Source: a virus
Direction: 5' to 3' (one strand)
IMG/VR virus record: IMGVR_UViG_3300011126_000169
Location: 1-46,828 of that record
DNA length: 46,828 nucleotides
The translations under genes and the position numbers were made by a program. Shown piece by piece: positions 6,612 through 14,743 of the stretch (positions are counted from its first letter, which is position 1; each line of letters begins with the position of its first letter). The notes beneath the pieces were generated by a model. It saw nothing but the letters and a program-made list of their open reading frames with translations. It was not told the DNA's origin and made no database searches.

Positions 6612-8759
6612 CTAGTTTTTACCCAAAGCAAAAGTTTTCGTATCTTTCCCTCGGACATTTCTCTTAACAACTTCCAGAATCGTACCATCGTGAACCATTT
6701 CCTTCAGAGTTGAATATCGTTCGTTTGGCTTGAGCTTCCTCATATGTCTCATGTTATTGATATCCGACATTCTTACGACACGATTTTCCTTCGCATGTTT
6801 TTCCATCATCTGGACTATCGCATTTTTCGCAACATCACCCTCATTCTCACCAACCTCGTTTTTGAATAGTTCAACAGAATACTCACATGCTGCACCAACG
6901 AGCTTTAAATTCCTTTTCATGATTTCATGAGTGATTATCGGTTCTTCTGGATTTTCCGCTATAGCATCGATCATAGCATATTTCTTAGAGTTAGCGACAT
7001 GCCTGTTCCATACCTCAGCTTCCAATCCACGGAACTTAGAGTTTTTCACCGTTGTTTCATAACAGAGGTCTTTCGCCTTTTCATCAAACTCTACTAGAAC
7101 TGGCTTATGAATTCGTGATGCTGGATATTGACGTTCTTTGTCACTTCTGTGCTTTTCAATGACCCTTAGCTTAGATCGGAGTTTTCCGCGTATCTTTAAT
7201 TTCTTTCTTTCACGTAGATGTTTTTCTACATATTGAGTAACTGGAAAAAATATCATGCGGGATGCTGAACCATAAGATAAGAACGTAGAGTCTAGTCCCG
7301 TGGTGATTAAGCGTGGTGTAGTAGCACCAGACAATATAATGTGTGGAGCATAGAGTATTTCTGAGGCCTTTTCTGGTAGCTTCTTTACGAGTGCTCTTTC
7401 ATTTACTGTTTCATCTGCTTTTGTGTAGAACTTTAGGAGCATCTCTAGGATTTCACGTTTGCGATTATCCTTTTTAGCTGCTTGCATTAAACCACCGACT
7501 TCGTCCTGTAGCCAGATAACATCGTGCTTTGCACCAACTGTGCGAAGTTTTAGATCGATACCCTCTGGACTACCGACTTCCTCCATGATACCGCCTGCGA
7601 TTTGTTTCTTCTTTTCATCCTTTAAGAATATACAGTCCATGACTTTGCCGAACTGATTAAACAGTAAATCTTTACCGCAACCCGTTTCACCAATCGCAAT
7701 CTGTTGAATGTTCACACGGTCACCATCGGTGCTGGCATATTTTCCACCAGCTAGGTATGCGACAATTGAACGTGCGGCTAATCCTGCGACCATTATATTA
7801 GGAACCCACCACGTTTCATGGAGTGCCATAGTAAGCTCGCCAATCGCAGTATCAGGTGGAACTATAATATCTAGTGGAAGTTTCTTTGCTCTTACTGAAT
7901 TTGTGAAATTGCTTATGTCTGCAAATTCGTACTCTTCCCCATCTTCATGTTCTTCAGCCGCGTATTTCTCAACCGCTGAGTTAGCACATTCGAATAAGTG
8001 TTCTTCCGACATCCGGTCTTGCCATCGTTTGTCCCGATCGGCTTCTGGAACTCTTTCCATATCCTGTTGTAAAATAGCAATGATTTCATCTGTATCGAGT
8101 TTCCGATTTGCAAGCTCCATGGCACGATCACGCAAAGAGCCATGAAAGTCATCGGAATTCTTAATCGCTTTCTTTGCAGTTTTCTTATCATACTTTCCTT
8201 CCCGTTTTGTTGATGCTTTTAATTCTTTAGCTGGAGGGAAAGCAATCTTAATTTTTTCCCATGAGTGTTTCTTAAGAGAGCCGCCGACTACTTTCACTTT
8301 TCTAGCGTTGTCTAAATTCTTATTGTGATAGAAGTTTGGTAGGCGTAAGACACGAGCCAGATCACGAACGCCTTTATCGTTTCCGTGCTCATCGATCATG
8401 GTCTGCATTACTAGCTCGAATTCATCGAACTCAGTAGTTTCAGTAAGCCAGTAGTATTGATATTTACCTTCGGATGAAGAGACTATAATAGATGGAGGTA
8501 TTGGCCACTTCTTGCGAGGTGATTTGCGAGGATTATCATCATCAACCCAGATTGCTCTGACTGATCTAATATTTTTATTATTTCGCTTTTCGTTATTGAA
8601 TGAATTAACTGCAAAGAATACACAATATCCCTTACGATTTAGTTTTCTCATTTCTTTAAGTGAGGTTTGATTTCCTATTGCTGGCATGACCTTTTGATAA
8701 TCATACGCAGAGAATAAATGATCTTCCCCAAATAAATCTAAAAATTCTTTTGTTTTCAT
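6612..8759 (-). CDS. Bifunctional primase-helicase (RepB/AEP-like primase plus ATPase)
   Basis: A 715-residue replication protein. The N-terminal part looks like a RepB/archaeo-eukaryotic-type primase: AIWVDDDN (Asp cluster 73-75) followed by PPSIIVSSSEGKYQYYWLTE (about 88-107), the strand with the nucleotide-binding GKYQYYWL. The C-terminal half is a helicase-like ATPase of the DUF3987 style with Walker A GETGCGKD (357-364) and Walker B VIWLQDE (D419, E420). It is the first gene of the minus block and is divergent from the early plus genes across a 303-bp control region. It would prime and unwind for the DnaE-type polymerase encoded on the other strand. Note the Asp after the Walker A lysine, where Ser/Thr is usual. 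Confidence 0.8.
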   Translation of the reverse strand: MKTKEFLDLFGEDHLFSAYDYQKVMPAIGNQTSLKEMRKLNRKGYCVFFAVNSFNNEKRNNKNIRSVRAIWVDDDNPRKSPRKKWPIPPSIIVSSSEGKYQYYWLTETTEFDEFELVMQTMIDEHGNDKGVRDLARVLRLPNFYHNKNLDNARKVKVVGGSLKKHSWEKIKIAFPPAKELKASTKREGKYDKKTAKKAIKNSDDFHGSLRDRAMELANRKLDTDEIIAILQQDMERVPEADRDKRWQDRMSEEHLFECANSAVEKYAAEEHEDGEEYEFADISNFTNSVRAKKLPLDIIVPPDTAIGELTMALHETWWVPNIMVAGLAARSIVAYLAGGKYASTDGDRVNIQQIAIGETGCGKDLLFNQFGKVMDCIFLKDEKKKQIAGGIMEEVGSPEGIDLKLRTVGAKHDVIWLQDEVGGLMQAAKKDNRKREILEMLLKFYTKADETVNERALVKKLPEKASEILYAPHIILSGATTPRLITTGLDSTFLSYGSASRMIFFPVTQYVEKHLRERKKLKIRGKLRSKLRVIEKHRSDKERQYPASRIHKPVLVEFDEKAKDLCYETTVKNSKFRGLEAEVWNRHVANSKKYAMIDAIAENPEEPIITHEIMKRNLKLVGAACEYSVELFKNEVGENEGDVAKNAIVQMMEKHAKENRVVRMSDINNMRHMRKLKPNERYSTLKEMVHDGTILEVVKRNVRGKDTKTFALGKN

Positions 8760-8773
8760 TGTTGCCCCTAAAA

Positions 8774-8809
8774 GGTGGAGCCGATGTAGGGGTCCACACC
8801 GACTCCGAT
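8774..8809. promoter_or_regulatory. Paired operator-like dyads in the divergent early control region
   Basis: Two related 12-mers face each other: GGTGGAGCCGAT at 8774-8785, whose complement is ATCGGCTCCACC, and ACCGACTCCGAT at 8798-8809. They match the dyad ATCGGCTCCGAT found at 14955-14966 and, with one arm base changed, ATCGGCTCCGGT at 15043-15054. They lie between the primase-helicase start and the plus-strand early genes. I infer a shared regulator-binding site; the regulator is unknown. Confidence 0.45.
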
Positions 8810-8827
8810 TAATTCAGCCACCGTCGT

Positions 8828-8846
8828 AACTGAACGGCAAAGTATA
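8828..8846 (+). promoter_or_regulatory. Phage-specific promoter-like element, copy 1
   Basis: AACTGAACGGCAAAGTATA here is identical at 18 of 19 positions to AACTGAACGGCACAGTATA at 14994-15012. Both sit in non-coding DNA on the same strand, both end in a TATA-like -10 box, and both have a CTCCGAT dyad 20-30 bp upstream. No -35 hexamer resembling TTGACA is present, so the conserved AACTGAACGGC block may take its place (activator site or a phage-modified polymerase). Inference from two copies only. Confidence 0.45.
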
Positions 8847-8938
8847 CCTTATATATATAGGAATTAAAAACGCTGGCAATACGCAATGGAGCAGCTTTGA
8901 GGGGGAATTGAAAAAATAAATTTTGCCTCGTTATGAAT

Positions 8939-8966
8939 TTGCTATTCGCTTGTACTCTAGTATAAT
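8939..8966 (+). promoter_or_regulatory. Sigma-70-type early promoter
   Basis: TTGCTA (8939-8944) and a perfect TATAAT (8961-8966) are separated by 16 bp. The predicted transcription start is near 8973, immediately before an 11-bp inverted repeat and 90 bp upstream of the first plus-strand gene at 9063. This is the best host-type promoter I see and is suited to immediate-early expression. Confidence 0.6.
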
Positions 8967-8974
8967 GCAATTTC

Positions 8975-9035
8975 TGGTAGCGGTATGGCCTTTGTGGTTT
9001 CCCAGTCCACATGTAAACAGTCTGTATCGCTACCA
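8975..9035 (+). ncRNA. Structured 5' leader RNA of the early operon
   Basis: TGGTAGCGGTA (8975-8985) pairs with TATCGCTACCA (9025-9035) over 11 bp with one G-U. Inside, TGTGG (8993-8997) pairs with CCACA (9007-9011). The structure begins about two bases after the predicted start of transcription and is followed by a T-rich run (9036-9046). It could be a 5' stabilising hairpin, an attenuator or a small RNA; which one cannot be told from sequence. Confidence 0.45.
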
Positions 9036-9062
9036 TCCTTATTTTTAAAACTGGATTATGTT

Positions 9063-9266
9063 ATGAGTAGTATAGTATTAACGCGATACAGCGATAAGCT
9101 TTATGAATTAAAGCATACTGAATATGAAAGGCCGAATTATGATGAGCCGAATATTTCTGTTACCGATGTATTTTGTGAAGAGTATTTAATTGCAACACAT
9201 GGCAAAGCAACTAAACAAGAGTGGATAGAATTGCTTGAAGCTACTCTTGTGGAATTAAAAAGATGA
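9063..9266 (+). CDS. Early hypothetical protein, 67 aa
   Basis: The frame is open from 8985, but that segment is the structured leader. The ATG at 9063 (MSSIVLTRYSDKLYELKHTE) has the phage's recurrent leader AAAACTGGA at 9047-9055 upstream, which decides the start. It is a small acidic protein ending LEATLVELKR, the first gene of the early plus block, and its stop overlaps the next ATG (ATGA). The family is not recognised; early position suggests host takeover or regulation (inference). Confidence 0.6.
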   Translation: MSSIVLTRYSDKLYELKHTEYERPNYDEPNISVTDVFCEEYLIATHGKATKQEWIELLEATLVELKR

Positions 9267-9553
9267 AGGACTATGTTAAAGAAATATACAAGCTGAAAAA
9301 TAGTCAGCTTAACTTATTACTTGAGGATATGTCTGTAGATGATTTGCTTTCTCAACGCAGACACTTTAAGGTGCAGCCAGAAGGAATAATGCAACCTGTA
9401 ACAGTGTGGCGCTTATTCTATTACATTGATAAGCAAGGTGACTTTGTCAACAAAGGTAAATTAAAACATCACCGTATAGCTCGTGCAATTTTTGAAAGCA
9501 TGGGAACAAAAAGAAAACTGGAAGTGCTAGAGTACATAAGTGGAGAATACTAA
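9263..9553 (+). CDS. Early hypothetical protein, 96 aa
   Basis: It starts in the ATGA overlap with the preceding gene and ends in an overlap with the next, so it is translationally coupled. The protein (MKDYVKEIYKLKNSQLNLLL...) is mixed charge with aromatic residues and predicted helices. There is no recognisable motif, signal peptide or membrane segment. Confidence 0.6.
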   Translation: MKDYVKEIYKLKNSQLNLLLEDMSVDDLLSQRRHFKVQPEGIMQPVTVWRLFYYIDKQGDFVNKGKLKHHRIARAIFESMGTKRKLEVLEYISGEY

Positions 9554-9789
9554 TGGCAGAGAAAATTTCTCAGCTTGAAAAAGTTTTGGAAGTTCTAACT
9601 AAAGAGTTTAAAACAGTTAGGGAGCTTTCTAAAGAATCTAAATTGACTGAGCCTACAATATTCAAACATTGCTATAGACTAGTTGAGGAAGGTACAGTAG
9701 TAAAGGGTGTGGGAAATAAGAAAGTAATTTCTTATGGATCACGTAGGAATCAAAAAATAGTATTATTTAAATTAAAAACTGGAGAATAA
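9553..9789 (+). CDS. Small winged-helix DNA-binding protein, 78 aa
   Basis: A short protein with a winged helix-turn-helix pattern: helix LEKVLEVLTKEFKTVRELSK, turn and recognition helix TEPTIFKHCYRLVEEG (about 32-47), then a beta wing TVVKGVGNKKVISYG. This is the layout of small transcriptional regulators that re-read promoter elements. It is the best candidate in the genome for a regulator of the repeated operator-like sites at 8774-8809 and 14955-15054, though that link is inference. Confidence 0.6.
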   Translation: MAEKISQLEKVLEVLTKEFKTVRELSKESKLTEPTIFKHCYRLVEEGTVVKGVGNKKVISYGSRRNQKIVLFKLKTGE

Positions 9790-9790
9790 A

Positions 9791-10195
9791 ATGTTAATCC
9801 CAATTAAAGCACCAGAAGGTTCACAATTTGCAGAAACTTTTGCAAAGGTTTTTCCCACAATGATTAATTCTGAAGACCAAGAAACATTTTCAATGTGGAT
9901 GGAAGAATGGAAAGATTCTGCCGTATATGTTGGCCTTTCACTTGATATAGAAATAGGTCCAGATATTATGGAGCTACTTTCTAGTGAAGGTGACTTTGCA
10001 GAAAAAATGCAAAAGCTTGGTCCACAAGCAGGAATGGTAATGATGTTTCCTGATGGAAGTGTTGTTGGAATAGTTGATGGAATTTTTGTTGTAGCAGGTA
10101 CAGTTGAAATGCTGACTAAACCGTGGTGGGAGCTTGCTCGTGCAGAAGGCTTAGAACAAGTTAAACAGTATCAGGAGGCCAGTGGTGGCAATTAA
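9791..10195 (+). CDS. Hypothetical protein, 134 aa
   Basis: The start is well supported by AAAACTGGAGAAT at 9775-9787. The protein begins MLIPIKAPEGSQFAETFAKV and has a hydrophobic beta-rich centre (MVMMFPDGSVVGIVDGIFVV, about 87-106), which may be a buried core rather than a membrane segment because it carries charged and glycine breaks. Its end overlaps the Sak4-like gene. The family is not recognised. Confidence 0.6.
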   Translation: MLIPIKAPEGSQFAETFAKVFPTMINSEDQETFSMWMEEWKDSAVYVGLSLDIEIGPDIMELLSSEGDFAEKMQKLGPQAGMVMMFPDGSVVGIVDGIFVVAGTVEMLTKPWWELARAEGLEQVKQYQEASGGN

Positions 10196-10865
10196 AATAA
10201 AGAAAACTGGAAACGTACATGAGGATGGAATTAAATGTCTCGTGTACGGTAAGGGCGGTATCGGTAAAACTACTCTTATGGGTACTGCTCCAAAGCCAAT
10301 TGTTCTTTCTTGTGAGTCTGGTATGTTGGCACTTGCAGACAAGAACATTCCTTACATTGAAATACAAACCGTGGAGGAAATTTACGAAGCGTATGATTAT
10401 TTAATGAGCAGTAAAGGCAAGCGTTATGAGACTATCTGTCTTGACTCTGTGAGTGAAATAGCGGAACTTGTTTTAAGCGATTTAAAAAAGCAGTACAAGG
10501 ATGCTCGCCAAGCATACGGTGAGCTGGCCGAAGAAGTTACGACACTTGTAAGAAAGTTTCGTGACATTAAAGGCAAGAATGTTATTTTTAGTGCAAAGCA
10601 AAAACGTATAACAGATGAAGACACTGGTCTTACTCAATATGTTGCATCGATGCCTGGAAATAACTTGACAAATTCTATGCCATTCTTTTTTGATGAAGTG
10701 TTTTACATGACACTACACGAAAAGGATGATGGCAAAGAAGTTCGTGTTCTTAAAACTCAAACAAGTTTTGATCACGATGCAAAAGATCGTTCTGGGAAAC
10801 TTAAAAAACTGGAACTTCCTAACTTAACTAGAATATTTAACAAAATCTCTAAAGGAGATAAATAA
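10185..10865 (+). CDS. Sak4-like RecA-fold ATPase / single-strand annealing protein
   Basis: A phage AAA ATPase of the Sak4 type. Counting from the in-frame GTG at 10182, the P-loop GKGGIGKT lies at 23-30 and a Walker B strand ETICLDSV near 83-90. Further typical elements are NVIFSAKQKRITDEDTG and a C-terminal segment for oligomer contacts. GTG codons at 10182 and 10185 are both possible starts; AGGAGG at 10173-10178 is better spaced for 10185. Sak4 proteins promote homologous recombination together with an SSB, and the next gene is DUF669, the standard partner. The N-terminal part overlaps the end of the preceding gene. Confidence 0.8.
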   Translation: MAIKIKKTGNVHEDGIKCLVYGKGGIGKTTLMGTAPKPIVLSCESGMLALADKNIPYIEIQTVEEIYEAYDYLMSSKGKRYETICLDSVSEIAELVLSDLKKQYKDARQAYGELAEEVTTLVRKFRDIKGKNVIFSAKQKRITDEDTGLTQYVASMPGNNLTNSMPFFFDEVFYMTLHEKDDGKEVRVLKTQTSFDHDAKDRSGKLKKLELPNLTRIFNKISKGDK

Positions 10866-10866
10866 G

Positions 10867-11565
10867 ATGGCAAAGCTACCAAGTACGTTTAAACGAAAAG
10901 ATCATGGCAAAATGGCAGATTTCTCTGCAGTCCCTGCTGGTGAATACATTGCTAAGATTACTTCAAGTAAGTATGAAGCAAACAGTAAAAAAACTGGTCA
11001 TGGTTTAACCCTTGTATTTGAAATTCAGAATAAAGAATTCAAAGGCAAGAAGGTTTTCACTCTGCTTAATCTAGATAATCCAAATGAACAGACTGTTGAA
11101 ATGGCGAACAATGAGTTTGCAACAATCTGTGATGCAGCCGGTAAGGGTACAGTAAAAGACTCTGATCAGTTGCACGGCATCCCAATGATCATCACTGTTA
11201 AACTTGTTCCGGCCGAAGGTAAGTGGCCTGAGAAGAATGAAATTTCCATGTACGACAAAATGGACAGTAAAAGTGGTGATTCAGATGATGAACTGGAAGA
11301 AGAGGATGATCCTGATGAAGTTGCCGATCCTGAAGATGATCCAGAAGAATCAGTAGATGAAGAGGAAGATGAAAAGGAAGAAAGTGATAGTGATATCACT
11401 GTTGAATCCGTGCAAGAACAAGCTCGTGAGTACAAAAAGGAAAACAATCTTAAAGCATTGAAGAAAATGCTGGGTGAATATGATATTGAGAAAATATCTC
11501 AAATCGGTGACCTTGATGAAGACGATCTTGAAGCCTTGCACGAAGACTTTGAAGACGAACTTTAA
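10867..11565 (+). CDS. DUF669 protein, phage single-stranded-DNA-binding-like
   Basis: A 232-residue protein. The N-terminal DUF669 domain contains AGEYIAKITSSKYEANSKKT, GLTLVFEIQ and KGKKVFTLLNLDNPN (about residues 20-85). A long acidic low-complexity linker follows (Asp/Glu run at about 138-175), then a C-terminal helical module. DUF669 proteins behave as SSB-like partners of Sak4, and the acidic tail resembles SSB tails that recruit other proteins, although here a folded C-terminus follows it. It begins one base after the Sak4 stop. Role in strand protection and annealing is inferred from family and neighbour. Confidence 0.75.
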   Translation: MAKLPSTFKRKDHGKMADFSAVPAGEYIAKITSSKYEANSKKTGHGLTLVFEIQNKEFKGKKVFTLLNLDNPNEQTVEMANNEFATICDAAGKGTVKDSDQLHGIPMIITVKLVPAEGKWPEKNEISMYDKMDSKSGDSDDELEEEDDPDEVADPEDDPEESVDEEEDEKEESDSDITVESVQEQAREYKKENNLKALKKMLGEYDIEKISQIGDLDEDDLEALHEDFEDEL

Positions 11566-11580
11566 TTACGGATAGTTGGC

Positions 11581-11602
11581 TGCTCAAGGAGGAGCATTTT
11601 TT
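11581..11602 (+). terminator. Weak intrinsic terminator after the Sak4/SSB operon
   Basis: TGCTC (11581-11585) and GAGCA (11592-11596) form a 5-bp stem with a 6-nt loop followed by six T residues (11597-11602). The short stem suggests partial termination. It lies 16 bp after the DUF669 stop. Confidence 0.5.
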
Positions 11603-11616
11603 CATGAGAGCATTGG

Positions 11617-11650
11617 GCATAGGGTCACTATATTCTAACATAGTGTATGC
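11617..11650 (+). promoter_or_regulatory. Bulged hairpin in an intergenic leader
   Basis: GCATA (11617-11621) pairs with TATGC (11646-11650) and CACTAT (11626-11631) with ATAGTG (11640-11645), with a 4-nt bulge GGGT on one side. It lies between the terminator-like hairpin and the A-rich leader of the next gene. It may be a processing or stabilising structure. Confidence 0.4.
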
Positions 11651-11707
11651 TCCTAACTGCTTAGTGTTCTCTTCAAAAAAAAAAAATAATAAAACTGGAG
11701 AATAATT

Positions 11708-11923
11708 ATGGCTTCAATATTGAAGAAAACAGAAGTTGATCCTGGAATTGCATTCTGTCAAATATGTCATATATTTGGAAATGAAGAATTATTTGTCGTA
11801 AAAATAATAGCACCACATATAAAATCTTCATTAGAAGATGTTTATCTATGTCCAGATTGCATAAAACAAATGAATGTAGAAATTAATCATTGTCAAAAAC
11901 TTCTTGGACTGGAGAGAGCATAA
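11708..11923 (+). CDS. Small zinc-finger protein, 71 aa
   Basis: It contains two Cys pairs, FCQICH (C18, C21) and YLCPDCIK (C49, C52), consistent with one treble-clef or ribbon-type zinc site. AAAACTGGAGAAT at 11691-11703 gives a strong start at 11708. Such small phage zinc proteins often bind nucleic acid or host proteins; no specific role can be assigned. Its TAA overlaps the ATG of the next gene. Confidence 0.6.
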   Translation: MASILKKTEVDPGIAFCQICHIFGNEELFVVKIIAPHIKSSLEDVYLCPDCIKQMNVEINHCQKLLGLERA

Positions 11924-12111
11924 TGCCACACGTTGAATTTGAATTTGTAGAAATAGATGAAGGTCATGCTATGGTCACAGATGAAATTGGAACGCTACAC
12001 GCTATTCCAGATCACATGGTTGACATTGATATTAAAGAGCTTGAAGCTGGCGATAGTTGCGTAATCTTTTTAAGTGAAGAATATTGTGAAATGAATGGAG
12101 TGTTCATTTAA
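11923..12111 (+). CDS. Small hypothetical protein, 62 aa
   Basis: I choose the ATG at 11923, which overlaps the preceding stop (TAATG) and has CTGGAGAG upstream. The upstream in-frame ATG at 11890 lies inside the zinc-finger gene. The product is acidic and beta-rich (MPHVEFEFVEIDEGHAMVTD), perhaps a small barrel resembling DUF3006-type proteins, though the similarity is weak. It ends on the start of the nuclease gene. Confidence 0.5.
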   Translation: MPHVEFEFVEIDEGHAMVTDEIGTLHAIPDHMVDIDIKELEAGDSCVIFLSEEYCEMNGVFI

Positions 12112-12992
12112 TGGTTTTAATTCCTGATAATACTAAAACTACTGAACACGTTATTGAAACGAAAGAGTTCGGTGGAAAGAGGCCTCGTGAATATCTTGGA
12201 ATGAGTTCTCTTGGAAATGAATGTCTTCGTGCTCAGTGGTACACTTGGCATTGGTCTAAAATTGGAAAAGTTATTGCCCGTGTAAATAGAATTTTCAATT
12301 ATGGGCATCATGAAGAAGAGCATATTATTCATGATCTAAAAGAAGCAGGAATGAAAGTCTATCTTGTAAATGAAGAAGGCAATGAAGTTTCTATGACTGG
12401 TATAGTTGGAGAAGAACAAGAAACTATTGTTGGATTTCACCAACATTGTAAAGGTCATCCTGATGGTAGAGTGTTAGGTGTAATTGAAGCACCAAAAACT
12501 CCACACCTTTTAGAAATGAAAACCATGAATGATAAATGGTTTCAAGTTTTAAAAGAAGCAATCTTTAAGCACGGTCCAGAAAAAGGATTGAAAGAAGCAT
12601 TTGCTGGATACTACGATCAAATGACGAGGTACATGGGTGGATTAAAATTAACCCGTGGACTGTTTATTGCAACTAATAAAAATGATCAGGCCAGAAGATA
12701 TGTTCGTGTTCACTTTAATAAGAAAAGATTTGAGACTTTGGTTGAAAGAGAAGAGCTCATTATTACTAGCGAGCTTCCACCAAAGAAAAAATATAAGGCA
12801 GATCATTATAAGTGTGCTTTCTGCAATCACCATCAGGTTTGTCATCTTGGTGCAATACCTGCTGTTAATTGTCGCACTTGTAAGTTTAGCGATCTTCTAC
12901 CTGCTGGAAAATGGGGTTGTGGAAAAACTGGAAAAAGACTGAGCTACAATAAGCAATTACGTGGATGCAGGTCTTATAAGAGATTATTCTAA
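12111..12992 (+). CDS. PD-(D/E)XK exonuclease, Cas4/RecB-like
   Basis: A 293-residue nuclease. The catalytic core shows GHPDGRVLGVIE (D near 118) and LLEMKTM (E-x-K near 134-137) after an N-terminal helical part with GMSSLGNECLRAQWYTWH. The C-terminal third has many cysteines (CAFCNHHQVCH, CRTCKF, WGCGK, RGCRSY), suggesting an Fe-S cluster or zinc site as in Cas4/AddB-type nucleases. It is followed directly by the DEAH helicase, with which it may form a resection unit feeding Sak4 annealing. Activity is assigned by motif only. Confidence 0.7.
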   Translation: MVLIPDNTKTTEHVIETKEFGGKRPREYLGMSSLGNECLRAQWYTWHWSKIGKVIARVNRIFNYGHHEEEHIIHDLKEAGMKVYLVNEEGNEVSMTGIVGEEQETIVGFHQHCKGHPDGRVLGVIEAPKTPHLLEMKTMNDKWFQVLKEAIFKHGPEKGLKEAFAGYYDQMTRYMGGLKLTRGLFIATNKNDQARRYVRVHFNKKRFETLVEREELIITSELPPKKKYKADHYKCAFCNHHQVCHLGAIPAVNCRTCKFSDLLPAGKWGCGKTGKRLSYNKQLRGCRSYKRLF

Positions 12993-14635
12993 TGTATAAA
13001 GAAAGATGGTATCAAAGAAGAGCTACGAAAAAGACTCTACAATCTTTAGAAAAAGGGAACCACCCCTGCACTGTCCTTCCAACTGGTAGTGGAAAAACTA
13101 TCGTTGTTTGTAAGCTTACCGAGAAGTACCTTGACTCATACATCGAAAATGACGTATTAATTTTAAGTCATCGAAAGAAAATACTTGAGCAAGATCATGC
13201 TGCACTTTCTAAGCATTTTCCTGACTTTGAAGTTGGCCTGTATAGTGCTGGACTAAAGAGCAAAGTTAAAACAAAAATTACAGTCGCAGGAATTCAGTCC
13301 GTGTGGCGTAAACCAAATCTGTTTCAAAATGTTGGGCTGGTCATTATTGATGAAGCTCATCTTATTAATCACGATGCAGATGGAATGTATAGAAGTTTCC
13401 TTGAAAAGATTCCTGCTCAATACGTTGGACTTACTGCCACTCCATTTAGACTAGGGCATGGCTACATATATAAGGGAGAGAAAACCCTTTTCAATGACCT
13501 TGCATACGATCTAAGCAGCACGGAAAACTATAACAAGCTTGTTGATCAAGGTTATCTTTCTCCAATGTACTCTAGGAAAACTAAATTTGTTGTAGATACT
13601 TCCAAGATAAAGATGAAAGGAAAAGAGTTTGATCAAGAAAGCTCTAAGTCTCAATTTGATCGGGAAGGAATAACAGATGTAGCCTGTAATGAAATTGTTC
13701 GTGAAGCAACTGAGCAAGGTCTTGAAAAATGGCTAGTGTTTGCAATTGATATTGAACATGCAGAACACATCACTGCGAAAATGCAAGAGCTTGGAGTTGC
13801 GTGTGCATGTGTACATAGCAAAATGAAGGGCGAAGAAATAATTCTGGACATGTATCGTAAGGGAATTTATAAGTGCATAGTCAATGTAGACATTTTAACA
13901 ACTGGATTAGATATTCCTGATATAGATTTAATCGGAGTATTAAGGCCAACTGAATCGCCTGCATTGCATGTGCAAATTCTTGGACGTGGTGGCCGACCAG
14001 TTTACGCTGATGGCTTTGATCTTTCTAAAAAGAAAGAAAGAGTTAAGGCAATAGCAAAGGGAAAGAAACCATTCTGTTTAGTTTTGGATTTCGCTGGAAA
14101 TGTTAATCGCCTTGGTCCAATCAATGCCGTGCTTGTTGAGGAAAAGAAAGAAAGAAAAGGAAAAGGAAATGGAGAAGGAATAACTAAGGTATGTTCTAAG
14201 TGTGAAACAATTGTTCATGCTGCTACTCGTTTTTGTGACTGTTGTGGACATAAGTTTGAATTCAAGCAAAAGATTTTAACGGAAAGTTCTGATAGTGATG
14301 TAATTGCAAAGGCAATGAAAGATGCACAAGAAGGGGTTTGGCATGAAGTTGATGAAGTAAGATATTCAATTCATAGCTCTCGTGGAAAAGCTTCTTCAAT
14401 GAAAGTTAACTATCGATGTGGAATGATGAATTTCATTGAGTATGTTTGCCTCGACCACGGTGGATATCCGAGGCATTTGGCGAACCATTGGGTTAGATCA
14501 AGATTAAGGCATGGTCAGCGCAAGCCGAAAAATCTTTCTGAGCTATTCAAGATAAAAGATGAATTGAGAATTCCTAAGAAAATTCAAGCAAAAAGAAACG
14601 GGCGATGGATGTCGGTGGAAAACTGGAGCTTTTAG
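12992..14635 (+). CDS. Superfamily 2 DEAH-box helicase
   Basis: A 547-residue SF2 helicase: Q-like RWYQRRATKK, Walker A PTGSGKT (30-36), DEAH (120-123), GLTATPFR (146-153), then RecA-like domain 2 with NVDILTTGLDIPDID and QILGRGGRP (motif VI). A zinc module CSKCETI...CDCCGHKF starts near residue 401 and a basic C-terminal domain follows. It overlaps the nuclease stop by one base and ends the first early operon. It probably acts in recombination-dependent replication or branch processing (family inference). Confidence 0.88.
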   Translation: MYKERWYQRRATKKTLQSLEKGNHPCTVLPTGSGKTIVVCKLTEKYLDSYIENDVLILSHRKKILEQDHAALSKHFPDFEVGLYSAGLKSKVKTKITVAGIQSVWRKPNLFQNVGLVIIDEAHLINHDADGMYRSFLEKIPAQYVGLTATPFRLGHGYIYKGEKTLFNDLAYDLSSTENYNKLVDQGYLSPMYSRKTKFVVDTSKIKMKGKEFDQESSKSQFDREGITDVACNEIVREATEQGLEKWLVFAIDIEHAEHITAKMQELGVACACVHSKMKGEEIILDMYRKGIYKCIVNVDILTTGLDIPDIDLIGVLRPTESPALHVQILGRGGRPVYADGFDLSKKKERVKAIAKGKKPFCLVLDFAGNVNRLGPINAVLVEEKKERKGKGNGEGITKVCSKCETIVHAATRFCDCCGHKFEFKQKILTESSDSDVIAKAMKDAQEGVWHEVDEVRYSIHSSRGKASSMKVNYRCGMMNFIEYVCLDHGGYPRHLANHWVRSRLRHGQRKPKNLSELFKIKDELRIPKKIQAKRNGRWMSVENWSF

Positions 14636-14670
14636 TATATTAGCGAATACTTATGGAAACAGGTGGAATT

Positions 14671-14743
14671 GTGGCAAATAAGGCCAATTTGCCACCCAAA
14701 ACAGGCCAATTTGCACCCAAAACACTACATCTTGGGGTGCAAA
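14671..14743 (+). repeat. Imperfect tandem repeat with two 9-bp hairpins
   Basis: AGGCCAATTTGC-type units of 22 bp (14681-14702) and 21 bp (14703-14723) differ by one deleted base. GTGGCAAAT (14671-14679) pairs with ATTTGCCAC (14687-14695), and TTTGCACCC (14710-14718) pairs with GGGTGCAAA (14735-14743). No T run follows either hairpin, so a simple intrinsic terminator is unlikely. Origin, recombination site or protein-binding array are alternatives. Confidence 0.55.

Noticed and set aside
6338-6667. 109-residue plus-strand frame across the repeat-rich control region
   Set aside because: The composition reflects the AT repeats (Tyr/Ile/Asn runs), no ribosome binding site is seen, and it runs into the end of the primase-helicase gene on the opposite strand.
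11166-11447. Minus-strand Ser-rich frame
   Set aside because: It is the antisense of the acidic Asp/Glu run in the DUF669 protein, which yields Ser runs automatically.
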